The translations under genes and the position numbers were made by a program. The notes beneath the pieces were generated by a model that made no database searches, had not been told where the DNA came from, and saw only the letters and a list, made by a program, of their open reading frames with translations. Positions 33,381 through 43,076 of a stretch of DNA of 64,000 bases are shown here, piece by piece. Each line of letters opens with the position of its first letter. The first letter of the stretch is position 1. Source of the stretch: Nitratireductor sp. GISD-1A_MAKvit. Lineage in GTDB: Bacteria > Pseudomonadota > Alphaproteobacteria > Rhizobiales > Rhizobiaceae. The stretch spans positions 1,611,001-1,675,000 of the forward strand of contig NZ_CP161920.1 in assembly GCF_040819555.1 (NCBI RefSeq), written 5' to 3'.

Positions 33381-35294
33381 TTAGTTAGCGCTGGCGATCG
33401 GTGCGACAAGCGGGGTGATGCGTCGCAGGGCGACGCGCCGGTTCTCACGCTCGCGTTTCTGGGTATCGATTTTCAGATACCGCTCACCATACCCCTGGGT
33501 GACGAGATTTTCCGGCGGGATACCGAAGACGTCTGTCAGGGCACGGGCGACGGATTCTGCGCGTCGGTCCGACAGCGCGAGATTGGCGAGGTCCGAGCCC
33601 ACGGCATCCGTATGTCCCTCGATGAGGAAGGTTTCAGCCGGGTTTTGCTCCAGCATACGCTCGATCGCCGTGGCAATCGCCTCCAGCTCATCGATTTCGC
33701 TTTCGCCGATATTTGCCGAACCGAAGGCGAATTCGATCGTATCCAAATCGATCCGGCGGACCATATCCCGCACGCGGGCCGAACGCTTGACCTCTTCAAG
33801 TGAATACATGCGCTGCACCCGTTCGACAGGGGGCTTGCCGAGGAAGGTGTAATAGCGATCGGGGTCCTCCACGCGTTCTGCTTCGAGGATGTAGTCGCTC
33901 ACCGGTATGCTCAGCCTTAGCGGGGGCAGGTCACGGGCCGGATCGTGCCAGCGATCAACCGTTTCCAGACGCTCTTCGGGCACGAAGACAAGCACCTGTT
34001 CGCGGCCCTCCGGAGCGACGCGAACCCGGCGGATAACGTCACCATATCGGTTTCGAACGGTTATCAGGCGTACTCCATCGGGGCGCGTGATGACCTCGCG
34101 CACACGCCCGCGCGGCAGTTCCTCGTAATAGACATCGTCTCCCTCGCGAATGAGGCGATCGCTGTCGGGGCTTTCGACAAAGATCTGATTGTCGATCTGG
34201 ACGATCGTGCGGTTGTCGTTGAATTCACGCACCACCTCGGCATCCTCGCGGCGCTGGCGCAGGTCACGCCTGCGCTCGCGGCGGTCCTCACGCGTCGCGC
34301 CCATTTCAATCCGCTCACCCTGTTCTTCGATGAGGTTTCGAATTTCTTTGCGTAGCGTTTCGGGGTCCACAACGTCGACCTGAGCTTCGGCGTCGTCTTC
34401 CGGAACCGGGTCCGGAACAGTGGCTTCTTCCGTCGCGGCAGCCGGATCTGCCGGTTGATCGGTGCCTTTCGGTGAGGTTGGTGCTGCAGCATCCACCTCT
34501 GGTCCTTTCTGGCTATCGAGAACAGGCGCGGCGTTTTCGGGAAGAGTTTCCGTCTCCGCGGCTTCCTCATCTGCTTCGCCGACGGCGTCGTTCACAGGGG
34601 AAGCGGCAGCGGGAGTTTCGGGGGTCGGTTCCTCCTGCTCACCGGTATCGACCGGCTTGCCTCCGGCCTGGTTCGGGGTCGCAGATTCACTTCTCTCACC
34701 TGTTGCGGTGGATGCATCTTCATCCGGGGCTGCTGCATCTGTTTCATCTTCCGCCGGGCTGGGAGCCTGCTCTTCTTCCGGGAGCGCCTCATCCGCTGCT
34801 TCCGTCTGTTCGGGCGGTTGCTGCGGGGCAGGGGCGCTTTCGGGCAGCACTTCTTCCGCCGGAGCGTTTTCATCTTCGGAGGAAGGTATCGGTTCGGCAG
34901 TGGGCTGCTCTGCGTCAGGCGTGGGCTTTGTCGGCGCGGTCCCTGCTTCGGGTACGGTTTCAATTTCAGGTTCGGGTTGCGCAGGAGGCTCTTCTGCCGG
35001 AACCTCTGTTTCGGGCGTCTGCGTGCTGTCGGGCGTGTCGTCCGCCCGGCCGCGCGCTTTGCCACGTCCTTTCTCGCTGGCGGGTGCACCCGTTTTTTCG
35101 CTCTGGCGTTCGCGCTCGCGTTTCTTCAGAAGGGCGCGCCAGGCTTCTTCCGACATGCCCTCGGGCTTTTCGGCCTGCGCCAGCATCACGCCGGCGTTGG
35201 GCTGGATTGCCTGGGCGTTCTGTACTGCCAGCGGAGCGGCGGCAATGAGCAATCCGAGTGCGGTTGTGGTCATGATTCGCTGTCGCGTCGTCAT
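33381..35294 (-). CDS. OmpA-family protein with long acidic Pro/Glu/Ala-rich region
   Basis: A protein of about 637 residues, exported and probably anchored in the outer membrane/peptidoglycan. The ATG at 35294 (AGGAGA upstream) gives a signal peptide ([18 protein letters not shown]). Residues about 75-300 are a low-complexity tract of Glu, Pro, Ala, Thr and Ser that is likely disordered and could span the periplasm. A charged Arg/Glu-rich stretch follows ([18 protein letters not shown] region). The C-terminal 120 residues are an OmpA peptidoglycan-binding domain ([39 protein letters not shown]). Family members of this layout occur across the rhizobial group. The frame extends upstream without a ribosome-binding site, so I reject longer starts. 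Confidence 0.88.
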   Translation of the reverse strand: MTTRQRIMTTTALGLLIAAAPLAVQNAQAIQPNAGVMLAQAEKPEGMSEEAWRALLKKRERERQSEKTGAPASEKGRGKARGRADDTPDSTQTPETEVPAEEPPAQPEPEIETVPEAGTAPTKPTPDAEQPTAEPIPSSEDENAPAEEVLPESAPAPQQPPEQTEAADEALPEEEQAPSPAEDETDAAAPDEDASTATGERSESATPNQAGGKPVDTGEQEEPTPETPAAASPVNDAVGEADEEAAETETLPENAAPVLDSQKGPEVDAAAPTSPKGTDQPADPAAATEEATVPDPVPEDDAEAQVDVVDPETLRKEIRNLIEEQGERIEMGATREDRRERRRDLRQRREDAEVVREFNDNRTIVQIDNQIFVESPDSDRLIREGDDVYYEELPRGRVREVITRPDGVRLITVRNRYGDVIRRVRVAPEGREQVLVFVPEERLETVDRWHDPARDLPPLRLSIPVSDYILEAERVEDPDRYYTFLGKPPVERVQRMYSLEEVKRSARVRDMVRRIDLDTIEFAFGSANIGESEIDELEAIATAIERMLEQNPAETFLIEGHTDAVGSDLANLALSDRRAESVARALTDVFGIPPENLVTQGYGERYLKIDTQKRERENRRVALRRITPLVAPIASAN

Positions 35295-35478
35295 TTGTTC
35301 TCTCCTGTTTGCACGCGTCCCATCGCCGCCTAAACCGCTTCGTTGGAATTCGGTTCCCCAGCTTGCGCGATTGAAACCAAAACGTGCGGAAACGTGGCGC
35401 CGAAGTGTCGCGAGTGCGGCAAAAACACGGGAGGCGCCAGCGCTTGACGCGCGATGCATGACGGTCCAAAGCTCGCAT

Positions 35479-35928
35479 ATGACGACGAAGGAATTCTGGA
35501 AAACCAAGACGCTTGCGGAGCTGAGCGACCGGCAATGGGAGGCTTTGTGCGACGGCTGTGGCAAATGCTGTCTTGCCAAGCTTGAGGATGAAGAAACCGG
35601 CGAGATATACTGGACAAGTGTGGGGTGTAGGCTCTTCAACGGCGAAACGTGCCGATGCAGCGACTATGAGAACCGGCTGAAACGCGTTCCGGACTGCGTG
35701 CGCCTGACGCCGGAAAATGTCGCTACCATCCCGTGGCTGCCAAGCACCTGTGGCTATCGGCTTGTGGCAGAGGGCAAGGATCTGCCGTGGTGGCATCCCC
35801 TCGTTTCAGGTGATCCTGACACAGTTCACGAGGCAGGAATTTCCATCCGCGGGCGCGTAGAGGCAAGCGAAGATGAACTGGTGGATGCAGAAGACTACTT
35901 CTCCTTCATTTTCGATGAGGAACCATAG
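35479..35928 (+). CDS. YcgN/UPF0260-type cysteine-cluster protein
   Basis: A 149-residue protein of the UPF0260 (YcgN) family, zinc- or iron-binding by inference from its conserved cysteines. Visible Cys pattern: [12 protein letters not shown] near residue 25, VGCRLFN and TCRCSDY near 50-60, PDCVRLTP and STCGYRL. The tail [11 protein letters not shown] is typical. The ATG at 35479 gives the family start FWKTKTL; an ATG at 35458 adds seven residues and cannot be excluded. The function is unknown. It diverges from the OmpA-domain gene. Confidence 0.88.
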   Translation: MTTKEFWKTKTLAELSDRQWEALCDGCGKCCLAKLEDEETGEIYWTSVGCRLFNGETCRCSDYENRLKRVPDCVRLTPENVATIPWLPSTCGYRLVAEGKDLPWWHPLVSGDPDTVHEAGISIRGRVEASEDELVDAEDYFSFIFDEEP

Positions 35929-35975
35929 GGCAATTGTCCGAACTGGACCGTGGGCTGATCAGCAGGGAGCAAAGC

Positions 35976-36383
35976 ATGGCGAATGACGAGACGCGCGCTT
36001 TGGTGCAATCCTATCTGGAAGCGCTCAATGCAAGGGATATGGATGCCGCGCTGGCGCTGGTGGGCGAGGATGTGGCACATGATCCGTTTGAGGGAGAGCG
36101 CGAGATAGGCCGCGAAAAACTGCGCTGGCGCCTGGGGCGGGAAGCGCTTCATTTCGATCAAAGTTTCTCGGACATTGTCGTGATGGTCGCGTCGGGAGGA
36201 GGCCGTGCCGCGGCCGAATTCACGGTTCGGGGTGTCTATCACAAAAGCGCCGAGAACCTTCCATCGGCGGAAGGACAGAGCTACGCCCTTTCCGGTGGGA
36301 TGTTTTTCGAGATCGACGAGGGCAGGATCACGCGGATCAGCGAGCACCGAAACCACTTGCAGTGGCGCGCCGCGCTGGGGTGA
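35976..36383 (+). CDS. NTF2/SnoaL-like (ketosteroid isomerase-related) protein
   Basis: A 135-residue single-domain alpha+beta-barrel protein. Characteristic stretches are LVQSYLEALNARDMDAALALV at the N-terminus and ARDMDAALALVGEDVAHDPF leading into the barrel, then GGMFFEIDEGRITRISEHRN at the end. AGGGAG precedes the ATG at 35976. It starts 47 bases after the YcgN-type gene on the same strand, so they may be co-transcribed. The family includes isomerases, hydrolases and non-enzymatic binders, so the reaction is not predicted. Confidence 0.82.
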   Translation: MANDETRALVQSYLEALNARDMDAALALVGEDVAHDPFEGEREIGREKLRWRLGREALHFDQSFSDIVVMVASGGGRAAAEFTVRGVYHKSAENLPSAEGQSYALSGGMFFEIDEGRITRISEHRNHLQWRAALG

Positions 36384-36505
36384 ACGGGCTGAACGACGGA
36401 TGAACGGTGTGTTCGCAGACCGTTCAGGGCTGTTTTGACATTGTGCTCTCCATGCCGGGCCCGGAACGGTTCGGATTGGCATTCAGACCAGATCAGGAGA
36501 GCAAA

Positions 36506-36859
36506 ATGTTTCACACACTCAAGATCGCGACGCTTTCAGCGATGATCGGGCTCGGCACGCTGGCTGCCGCTCCCACCGCTGCCCAGGCAGACAGCCTCTA
36601 TTTCGGCTTTGGTATCGGCGGCCCTTCGGGCGGATACGTCTACGGCAATAGCGGCCGGTCCTACCGTTCCGAGCGCCCGCGCCGGCATTACCGCACCTGC
36701 ACTGCGCGCCAGGCGGTGCGCAAGGCGAAGCGGTTTGGTCTGCGCCGGGCACGTGTCGTGCGTGCAAACCGCAACATCATTCGCGTGGTTGGGCGCACTC
36801 ATTGGGGGCGCGAGCACATCGTTTTTGCACGTGCGCCACGCTGTCCGGTCATTCGCTGA
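36506..36859 (+). CDS. Small secreted, Arg-rich basic protein
   Basis: A 117-residue exported protein with a clear signal peptide (TLSAMIGLGTLAAAPTAAQA, cleavage before DSLYF). The mature part begins with a Gly/Tyr-rich segment (FGFGIGGPSGGYVYGNSG) and continues with a very basic region rich in Arg and His, containing two Cys that could pair (RTCTARQ and PRCPVIR). AGGAGA precedes the ATG. Similar short secreted proteins are common in rhizobia but have no known function. Confidence 0.75.
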   Translation: MFHTLKIATLSAMIGLGTLAAAPTAAQADSLYFGFGIGGPSGGYVYGNSGRSYRSERPRRHYRTCTARQAVRKAKRFGLRRARVVRANRNIIRVVGRTHWGREHIVFARAPRCPVIR

Positions 36860-36889
36860 TTCTTGCAGCCGGACGGCCGCGAACAGAAA

Positions 36890-36913
36890 AGCCGCCGGCT
36901 GATGCCGGCGGCT
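36890..36913. terminator. Bidirectional terminator
   Basis: A 10-bp perfect stem (AGCCGCCGGC and complement, loop TGAT) lies between two convergent genes. On the minus strand it is followed by TTTTCTGTTC. Confidence 0.8.
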
Positions 36914-36940
36914 TGCTTCTCACGGCGGCCGATAAAGGTT

Positions 36941-37669
36941 CTACCGGTTGATCTCGAAGGTTACGTTGACCTGCACCTGGTAGCTGTTTTCACCCGCTTC
37001 CACCGGCACCGCTTCTGCGGTGGCCTGCATGCGAATGGCCCTGCCGGCATATGGCATTGGGGGCTGCTGCTGCACCTGCTCTGACATTTCGACAATATCC
37101 CCCAGCTTTACCCCCGCTGCCTCCGCCAGCGTTTTGGCCTTGTCCATGGCGTTCTGAACCGCACGCTTGCGAGCCTCGGTCAGCGTTTCCGATGGGCCTG
37201 AGTTGGTGAAGCTCAGTCCTCCACCTTGATTGACCCCAAGCGTAACGGATCTATCAAGAATTGCACCGACCCGGTCGAGTTCCCGGATGCGAACCGTCAG
37301 TCTGTTGCCGACCTCATATCCAATGATGCGTGGTGTCTTCTCGTCGTTCTTTTCGTTCGGATAAACATAGCGGGGGCTGATCGAAAGACCGCCCGTCTGC
37401 AGATCGCGCGGTTCGATGCCGTCTTTCTTCATGGCTTCGATGACGGCCGCCATTGCTTCATTGTTCGCATCGAGCGCCTCCCGTGCTGTCTCCCCTTCGC
37501 GGACGACGGCAATTGTGAGGATGGCCATATCTGGGGTGACGACAGCTTCTCCCTCACCGGTCACGACTATTCTCGCGCTGGCTTCACTGGCGCAGGCGGG
37601 CGCAGCGCCGAAAAGGGCGGCAGCCAGCATGGGGGCAGCGATAGCGGTAGGGAGGATGGATCTGTGCAT
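36941..37669 (-). CDS. SIMPL-domain (DUF541) periplasmic protein
   Basis: A 242-residue exported protein of the SIMPL/DUF541 family, related to YggE and BP26. The ATG at 37669 has AAAAGGAG upstream and gives a signal peptide ending ACASEA. The mature domain shows [20 protein letters not shown], then [15 protein letters not shown] and the end [11 protein letters not shown]26 of Brucella forms a ring-shaped oligomer and YggE affects oxidative stress; the exact role here is unknown. It is followed on the other side by a tRNA gene in the opposite direction. Confidence 0.9.
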   Translation of the reverse strand: MHRSILPTAIAAPMLAAALFGAAPACASEASARIVVTGEGEAVVTPDMAILTIAVVREGETAREALDANNEAMAAVIEAMKKDGIEPRDLQTGGLSISPRYVYPNEKNDEKTPRIIGYEVGNRLTVRIRELDRVGAILDRSVTLGVNQGGGLSFTNSGPSETLTEARKRAVQNAMDKAKTLAEAAGVKLGDIVEMSEQVQQQPPMPYAGRAIRMQATAEAVPVEAGENSYQVQVNVTFEINR

Positions 37670-37779
37670 GAAAAGCTCCTTTTGCGATGTCCCGCCGGTG
37701 TACCTATTCGGGGATTGTGTATCGATTGCGGCAACATGACTTGTGCAGCAGTGAAAAAGCAATTAATCCAACCTGCGCT

Positions 37780-37856
37780 GGGCCTGTAGCTCAATTGGTC
37801 AGAGCCGGCGGCTCATAACCGCTTGGTTGGGGGTTCGAGTCCCTCCGGGCCCACCA
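37780..37856 (+). tRNA. tRNA-Ile2 (anticodon CAU, probably lysidine-modified)
   Basis: A 77-base cloverleaf with encoded CCA. The acceptor stem pairs GGGCCTG with CGGGCCC (one G-T), the D arm has GCTC/GAGC, and the T arm contains TTCGAGT. The anticodon stem is GGCGG/CCGCT with the loop CTCATAA. CAU could mean Met or Ile2. The variable region CTTGGTTG and anticodon arm look like tRNA-Ile2, so I prefer that, pending a TilS-determinant check. Confidence 0.9.
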
Positions 37857-37959
37857 GTGATTTCTCAATTATCGCTCATTGGTTGAGTTTTTCCCCTAAA
37901 TCTCGAACTGCCTCATTCGGTGTTCGTTTCATCCGAAGTGCTAACTACTGGCATTTTTC

Positions 37960-40900
37960 TTGACCTATTTTTTGAAGGTTATTCTGCTCATTTTTTCTGT
38001 TCTTTGCTTCGTGCCTGAAGCAAAGGCTCAAATTGGTGTCGGGTTCAATGATAATTACATAAGGACTTATGTCCTCGGAGAGGATCTTGGGCAGAGGGAA
38101 TTGGTTCGTTGCCCAGAAGGTCAAATGCCGAGTGGTGCAGCCCATCGTGACAAATTTAGGCGATATGTTGGAGATGTAATGGAGGGAATGACAGGATATA
38201 TTGGAATTTATTGCAGTAAAGTAAAAATTAGAAATGATAGAGTTATAGAGATAACGCGAATTTCAGAGGGTAGGGATCCGGATATTGATGGGAGAAGGTA
38301 TGATAATCTTCATAGCTTTGACAATAGGTTGATATGCGAAGGAACGCAAATATTTGCGAAGTTGACAGCGCACATTAGAAGTACTGTTCCTGGAAAGTAT
38401 TGGCCGTCGACTACTCGTACTTTGTGCGATCCAATTGACCTTATGAGTGAATTTGGCGATTGGTTGATGAGTTCACGAGTACCTGGATTCCTAAGTAGCC
38501 TGGGAATTCAAGAATCCAACGCTCGACATATGATCGCCGAGGCAGGCTGCTCTGGTCGAGGGGAATATACAATGGCTTTTGCGCCGCAATATGGTGAGCA
38601 TGGTTATGAGGGTCTTGTTGGATTCTGTGCGGACATTCAGCAAGCACGCCACTCCGCTGCTTTGATTTTCTCCAACTTTGGCTGGGACAAGACCCTGGGG
38701 ACTACGGGCTGGCGTATCGACCTGACCAGAAACGGTGTGCTGCTGGAAAGCGATGATGGATTGTCAGGCGAGAACAAAAAGCCATATTTGTCGCTTGAGG
38801 AGAATCATGAAACGGTTTTTCTGGGAGAACATGAGGAGTTTGTGTGGCCCAATACTGGATATGGCGCCCGTATCTCGAACCGCCCTGCAGGAATTCCTGA
38901 TAAAAGCTTTTTACTGGATGGTGATTGTCTCGAGGGGCGCGAACTCAAGCAAAAGGAAGACAAAAGCTGCAGTCTGACGGTTACGGGTCTTCCCGATTTG
39001 TCGGTCTCCCTCGTCACGCCGTCCGAACCCTACCAGGGTGTTGGCGAGACCCAGAACATCACAGTTTTGGCAACAAATCTTGGTGCCGGAGCGGTATTTC
39101 GGAATGACGAGTATGCGCTGAAAGTGACGGTCCCGACCGGCTGGACCGCTCAAACAGTGGATGGATGCGCGGTATCCGGACAGGTTGTCACCTGTGCAAT
39201 CGACAGTTCAGTTGCAGCATCAAGTTCACATGGATCCTCGGGTGGACAGGTTGAATTTACAATACCCCTGACCGTGAATTTGGAAAGCTCTTCGGGTACC
39301 TACTCCATCAACGCTTCGCTTGATCGTTCGGCCCCTGCTGATGACGACAATCCTGCAAACGACGACTATGAGACCGAGAACGACCAGGCAACAAGCACCA
39401 TAAAACTCCAGAAGCGGCCGTCGTTGACAGTCAGAAAAACCACGTTCGATGATGTTGGCTCTTTCACCATCACCGGCAACAATGGCTGGGAAGAGGAGAC
39501 AATAACCACCACCGAACCTGGCGTTGCCGTGCGCGGAAGAACGCAGATCCTTTCGGAAGCGAACGTTGAAACGACTATCACGGAAACATTGCCGCCCAAC
39601 TGGGTGCTTCACGATGTGATTTGCCTCAGCATGGGAGAAGGCGGGACTGTCAGTTTCAATGAGAACTCGTTCACGCTTTCCGCCAAAGCCGTAGCCGCTG
39701 ATACCGATATTCAGTGCTCCTTCGTGAATCACAAGATCGTTTTGACGACCTCCAAAGCCTCCAGCATTGGGGATGGTGTCGGCGTTCAGGCTGGCGACAA
39801 AATCACCTACACGCTCAAGACCACGGTAAAAGGCGGTACGACGCAGGAAAAATTAAGCCTTACGGACACGCTGGGTGATGGGCTCGAATTCGACGGCATT
39901 GTAGATGCAGGACCGTTTCAAACCGATGTTTCCAAAGCGCCAGAACTCTCCTTCACGCTACCGGCCGGCGCGGCAGTCGGCACGCATAGCATAACGTACA
40001 GAGCCACCGTGCTTGCAGATGCGTCTGGGCCCGTTTCGAACAGTGCGACTGCGGATATCGGGGAATGCAACCCGTGTAAGACTTCGAATCCTCTGATTGA
40101 GATCAAGTCATCGAAATCCTCGGATGTTGGAAATGGGGTTGCCGTCCAGGCTGGCGACATTATCACCTACACGCTGACGGCCGTAATCGCCAATGGCTCC
40201 CTGTCGCGGGATCTGCAGTTGAAGGATACTCTGGGTGAGGGGCTCGATTTCGACAAAGTGGTGGAGCCTGGCCCGTTTGTCGCCAACACTTCGCTCGCAC
40301 CTGTTCTTTCCTTCACGCTACCGGCGGGGACAGGTGCTGGCACATACCATGTGAAATATACGGCAAGGGTTCGCGATAATGCTGCCGGAAGCGTTTCAAA
40401 CCGCGCGCGGGCGGACGCGGGCGAATGCGATCCCTGCATGATGTCGAATCCATTGATCACGCTCAAAACGTCCAAAGTCTCTGATGTTGGAGACACAGCA
40501 GGCGTTCAGGCAGGTGACACAATTACCTACACACTGTCAGCTGAGGTGAGTGGGGGCACGACGTCGCGTGTGCTGGTATTGACGGATACGCTGGGTGCTG
40601 GGCTGGATTTTGGCAGCGTGGTGGATGCTGGCGCGTTCGAGGCCGATACTTCCGGTGCTCCGGTTCTTTCTTTCAGTTTGCCTGCAGGGACGGAGGCCGG
40701 CACCTACCCTGTGACTTATACGGCAACGGTGCGCCCGGATGCCTCGGGAAGCGTTTCCAACACCGCCACCTCTGAGTTGGGGGAGTGCGACCCCTGCACG
40801 ACGTCGAGCCCGCTTGTGGTGCTGAAATCCTCGAAAAGCTCGGATGTGGGCGATGGTTCGAATGTCAATCCCGGAGACACGATCACGTACACCCTGACAA

Positions 40901-42990
40901 CCAAAGTCAGCGGCGGTGCAACCACGCAGGAACTGCTCGTGGAAGACATGCTGGGGGCCGGGCTCGCCTTCGGGCGTGTTGTCGATCCCGGACCATTCCT
41001 TGTGGATGCCTCCGATCTCCCAACCGTTGCGTTCCGATTGCCCAAGGATACTTCGCCGGGCACTTACAGTGCGAGCTACACTGCTTCAGTGGCTGAAGAT
41101 GCATCCGGAGCGCTGCTGAATGTGGTGCGCGTTGACAGTGGAACATGCAGTCCCTGCTCGACGCAGCATTATGTGTCCGGCGACGTGTCAATATCCAAAT
41201 CGCTCGTGCATGAAACCGGCGCCATAAAGGGAAATGCGGAACCTGGCGAAAGACTGACTTTCGAAATCGAACTCAGCAATGCGGGGAGTGAAGTCGACGA
41301 TTTTTCCCTGCTCGACCAGCTTGATGTCAACATGCGATTTGTGGGGGCGAGCGACGGAGGCCGACATGCCGATGGTCGCATCACCTGGTCTGGCCTTACG
41401 GTGCCGGGCCGCAAGGACGGTGTGGATGGAACAAAGACAGTGACCGTGGAGGTTGACGTTGCGGATTCGATTTCTGGTGGTGCAGAGAGCATCGCGAACC
41501 TTGTAAAGCACCCCGGAGCCGGCGATCCGGATTGCCCTTCGGCCCAGTGTGTGGTGTTGCCGACGCGCTTCTCTGAATTTCGAATGACGATGTCGGGGGA
41601 ATATATCGATCTGGATGGCAATGGCATTGCGACGCCCGGTGATGTGATCCGATATCACTATCAGGTCGTCAACAACGGGACGTTCGACCTTCACGACGTT
41701 ACCATCGAAAATGATGGTCCGACGTTCAACGGAAGCAGGGCCGGGCGAGTTATCCCGCCTGTTTCTCCGGCAGCGACGTCGATCAAGGCTGGTGACACTG
41801 CTGAGTTTGTCGTTTCGTATGTTCTTACCCAAACGGATATTGACAACGCTTCCGGTCAGATCGGAGCTGTCGTAAATTCGGCGACTGCGACGGGTATAAA
41901 TGAGGAGAGCCCTGGTGAGCCGCAAAGGCTTCATTCCAACCGTGAACTGATTGAACTCACCATTCCAGCAGGTGCCGGACGCCTTGCACTCAGCAAGATC
42001 GCAGATCCGCCGTTCATTCGTCCTGGCGAACCCGCTTCCTTCATCATCCGCCTGGCAAACAACAACGACGCTGCGATAAAGCACCTTCAAATAACGGATG
42101 TGCTACCGGTCGGTTTCCGCTTTGTGTCGGGATCCGCATGGGTTGACGGTGTCCCAGTCAGGCCGATCATCGATGGACGGTCCATTCATTTCAAGGACCT
42201 GTCAGTAGGGCGCGGGACGGTCCTCGAAATAAGACTGACTGCAAATGCACTGGCATCGGCTGCTCTGGGAGAGCATGTGAACTCGGCATTCCTGCTGGAC
42301 AGAACCGGAAAACGATTGCCACCTGCCGCCAGTGCACAAATTCGTCTTTCCAAGGCACCGACTTTCAGCTGCGGAGACATTATTGGCCGCGTGTTCGATG
42401 ATCGCAACCGGAATGGTTATCCTGATGCCGGAGAACGGGGCTTGCCTGGCGTGCGCCTCGCCAGTGTTGAGGGGCAACTGGTCATCACCGACAAGTCAGG
42501 AGGCTTCCACATAGCCTGTGCTGCGATGCCTGCCGAGCGGCGGGGAATGAGCTTCGTGGTGAAACTCGACGAAAGAACGCTGCCAACCGGTTATGCATTG
42601 ACGACGGAACGGTCGAGAGTTGTCAGGCTCACATCGGGAAAGACGACGAAGATCAACTTCGGCGCTTCAATCTCGAGGGTCGTCGATCTCGAACTCGAGG
42701 ATGCGGCTTTTGAGCCGGGCACACATGTTCTAAGGCGAAACTGGCTCAGGCGGCTCGATCAATTGATCTCGTTGCTGGAGAAAGAACCCTCTCTACTGCG
42801 AATTCGCTACATCGGAGGTACTGGTCGCAGGGGAGAAGCTGCAAGGCGCATCGACAGTGTGCAGAGCTTGATACTCCAGCGCTGGCGATCGCGCGGCAAT
42901 CGTCAAAGGCTGAAGGTCAAAACGCAGGTGCTTCTGCAAGACGTCGAACCGGAACGGCGTATACAGCCGGAGGCCGAAGGTTTCCGTTAA
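37960..42990 (+). CDS. Giant secreted repeat protein: four 120-aa DUF11-like repeats, SdrD-B-like and C-terminal domain
   Basis: A 1676-residue protein, the largest in the window. A TTG start gives a good signal peptide (FLKVILLIFSVLCF, then cleavage after EAKA); a stop codon lies six codons upstream and no better start exists. Residues about 24-330 form a unique Cys-containing domain encoded by AT-rich DNA. Immunoglobulin-like repeats follow, including four tandem 120-residue units at about residues 598-1078. Each unit has QAGDxITYTL, a DTLGxGLxF stretch and a terminal GECxPC motif. Further DUF11-like domains, an SdrD-B-like segment (GRVFDDRNRNGYPDAGERGL) and a basic C-terminal domain finish it. 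It is likely surface-exposed or secreted. No LPXTG, autotransporter barrel or lipobox is seen, so the export route beyond Sec is unknown. Confidence 0.85.
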   Translation: MTYFLKVILLIFSVLCFVPEAKAQIGVGFNDNYIRTYVLGEDLGQRELVRCPEGQMPSGAAHRDKFRRYVGDVMEGMTGYIGIYCSKVKIRNDRVIEITRISEGRDPDIDGRRYDNLHSFDNRLICEGTQIFAKLTAHIRSTVPGKYWPSTTRTLCDPIDLMSEFGDWLMSSRVPGFLSSLGIQESNARHMIAEAGCSGRGEYTMAFAPQYGEHGYEGLVGFCADIQQARHSAALIFSNFGWDKTLGTTGWRIDLTRNGVLLESDDGLSGENKKPYLSLEENHETVFLGEHEEFVWPNTGYGARISNRPAGIPDKSFLLDGDCLEGRELKQKEDKSCSLTVTGLPDLSVSLVTPSEPYQGVGETQNITVLATNLGAGAVFRNDEYALKVTVPTGWTAQTVDGCAVSGQVVTCAIDSSVAASSSHGSSGGQVEFTIPLTVNLESSSGTYSINASLDRSAPADDDNPANDDYETENDQATSTIKLQKRPSLTVRKTTFDDVGSFTITGNNGWEEETITTTEPGVAVRGRTQILSEANVETTITETLPPNWVLHDVICLSMGEGGTVSFNENSFTLSAKAVAADTDIQCSFVNHKIVLTTSKASSIGDGVGVQAGDKITYTLKTTVKGGTTQEKLSLTDTLGDGLEFDGIVDAGPFQTDVSKAPELSFTLPAGAAVGTHSITYRATVLADASGPVSNSATADIGECNPCKTSNPLIEIKSSKSSDVGNGVAVQAGDIITYTLTAVIANGSLSRDLQLKDTLGEGLDFDKVVEPGPFVANTSLAPVLSFTLPAGTGAGTYHVKYTARVRDNAAGSVSNRARADAGECDPCMMSNPLITLKTSKVSDVGDTAGVQAGDTITYTLSAEVSGGTTSRVLVLTDTLGAGLDFGSVVDAGAFEADTSGAPVLSFSLPAGTEAGTYPVTYTATVRPDASGSVSNTATSELGECDPCTTSSPLVVLKSSKSSDVGDGSNVNPGDTITYTLTTKVSGGATTQELLVEDMLGAGLAFGRVVDPGPFLVDASDLPTVAFRLPKDTSPGTYSASYTASVAEDASGALLNVVRVDSGTCSPCSTQHYVSGDVSISKSLVHETGAIKGNAEPGERLTFEIELSNAGSEVDDFSLLDQLDVNMRFVGASDGGRHADGRITWSGLTVPGRKDGVDGTKTVTVEVDVADSISGGAESIANLVKHPGAGDPDCPSAQCVVLPTRFSEFRMTMSGEYIDLDGNGIATPGDVIRYHYQVVNNGTFDLHDVTIENDGPTFNGSRAGRVIPPVSPAATSIKAGDTAEFVVSYVLTQTDIDNASGQIGAVVNSATATGINEESPGEPQRLHSNRELIELTIPAGAGRLALSKIADPPFIRPGEPASFIIRLANNNDAAIKHLQITDVLPVGFRFVSGSAWVDGVPVRPIIDGRSIHFKDLSVGRGTVLEIRLTANALASAALGEHVNSAFLLDRTGKRLPPAASAQIRLSKAPTFSCGDIIGRVFDDRNRNGYPDAGERGLPGVRLASVEGQLVITDKSGGFHIACAAMPAERRGMSFVVKLDERTLPTGYALTTERSRVVRLTSGKTTKINFGASISRVVDLELEDAAFEPGTHVLRRNWLRRLDQLISLLEKEPSLLRIRYIGGTGRRGEAARRIDSVQSLILQRWRSRGNRQRLKVKTQVLLQDVEPERRIQPEAEGFR
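39751..41193 (+). repeat. Four tandem 360-bp coding repeats
   Basis: Unit starts at 39751, 40111, 40471 and 40831, each 360 bp apart; the fourth ends 363 bp on. All are in frame and encode 120-residue immunoglobulin-like units ending in a Cys-x-x-Cys pair (ECNPC, ECDPC, ECDPC, TCSPC). The units differ at many positions, so they are old duplications. Confidence 0.9.
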
Positions 42991-43031
42991 CCCGCAGTCG
43001 CTTGAAGCACGGTGTGCACCCTGAACGAAAA

Positions 43032-43057
43032 AGCCCGCCGGGGCATGCCGGCGGGCT
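43032..43057. terminator. Bidirectional terminator between two giant secreted-protein genes
   Basis: A 10-bp perfect stem (AGCCCGCCGG and complement, 6-base loop). On the minus strand it is followed by TTTTTCG. It separates the convergent 1676-residue gene and the Cys-rich DUF11 gene. Confidence 0.85.
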
Positions 43058-43076
43058 GTGAGTTTGTTGCATCCAG

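Noticed and set aside
37780..37856. Reading the CAU tRNA as elongator or initiator tRNA-Met
   Set aside because: The anticodon arm and variable region fit tRNA-Ile2 better, and it lacks the three G-C pairs of the initiator anticodon stem. A small doubt remains.
39751..41193. CRISPR or non-coding tandem repeat
   Set aside because: The 360-bp units are in frame within one secreted protein, diverged, and have no short repeat-spacer pattern.
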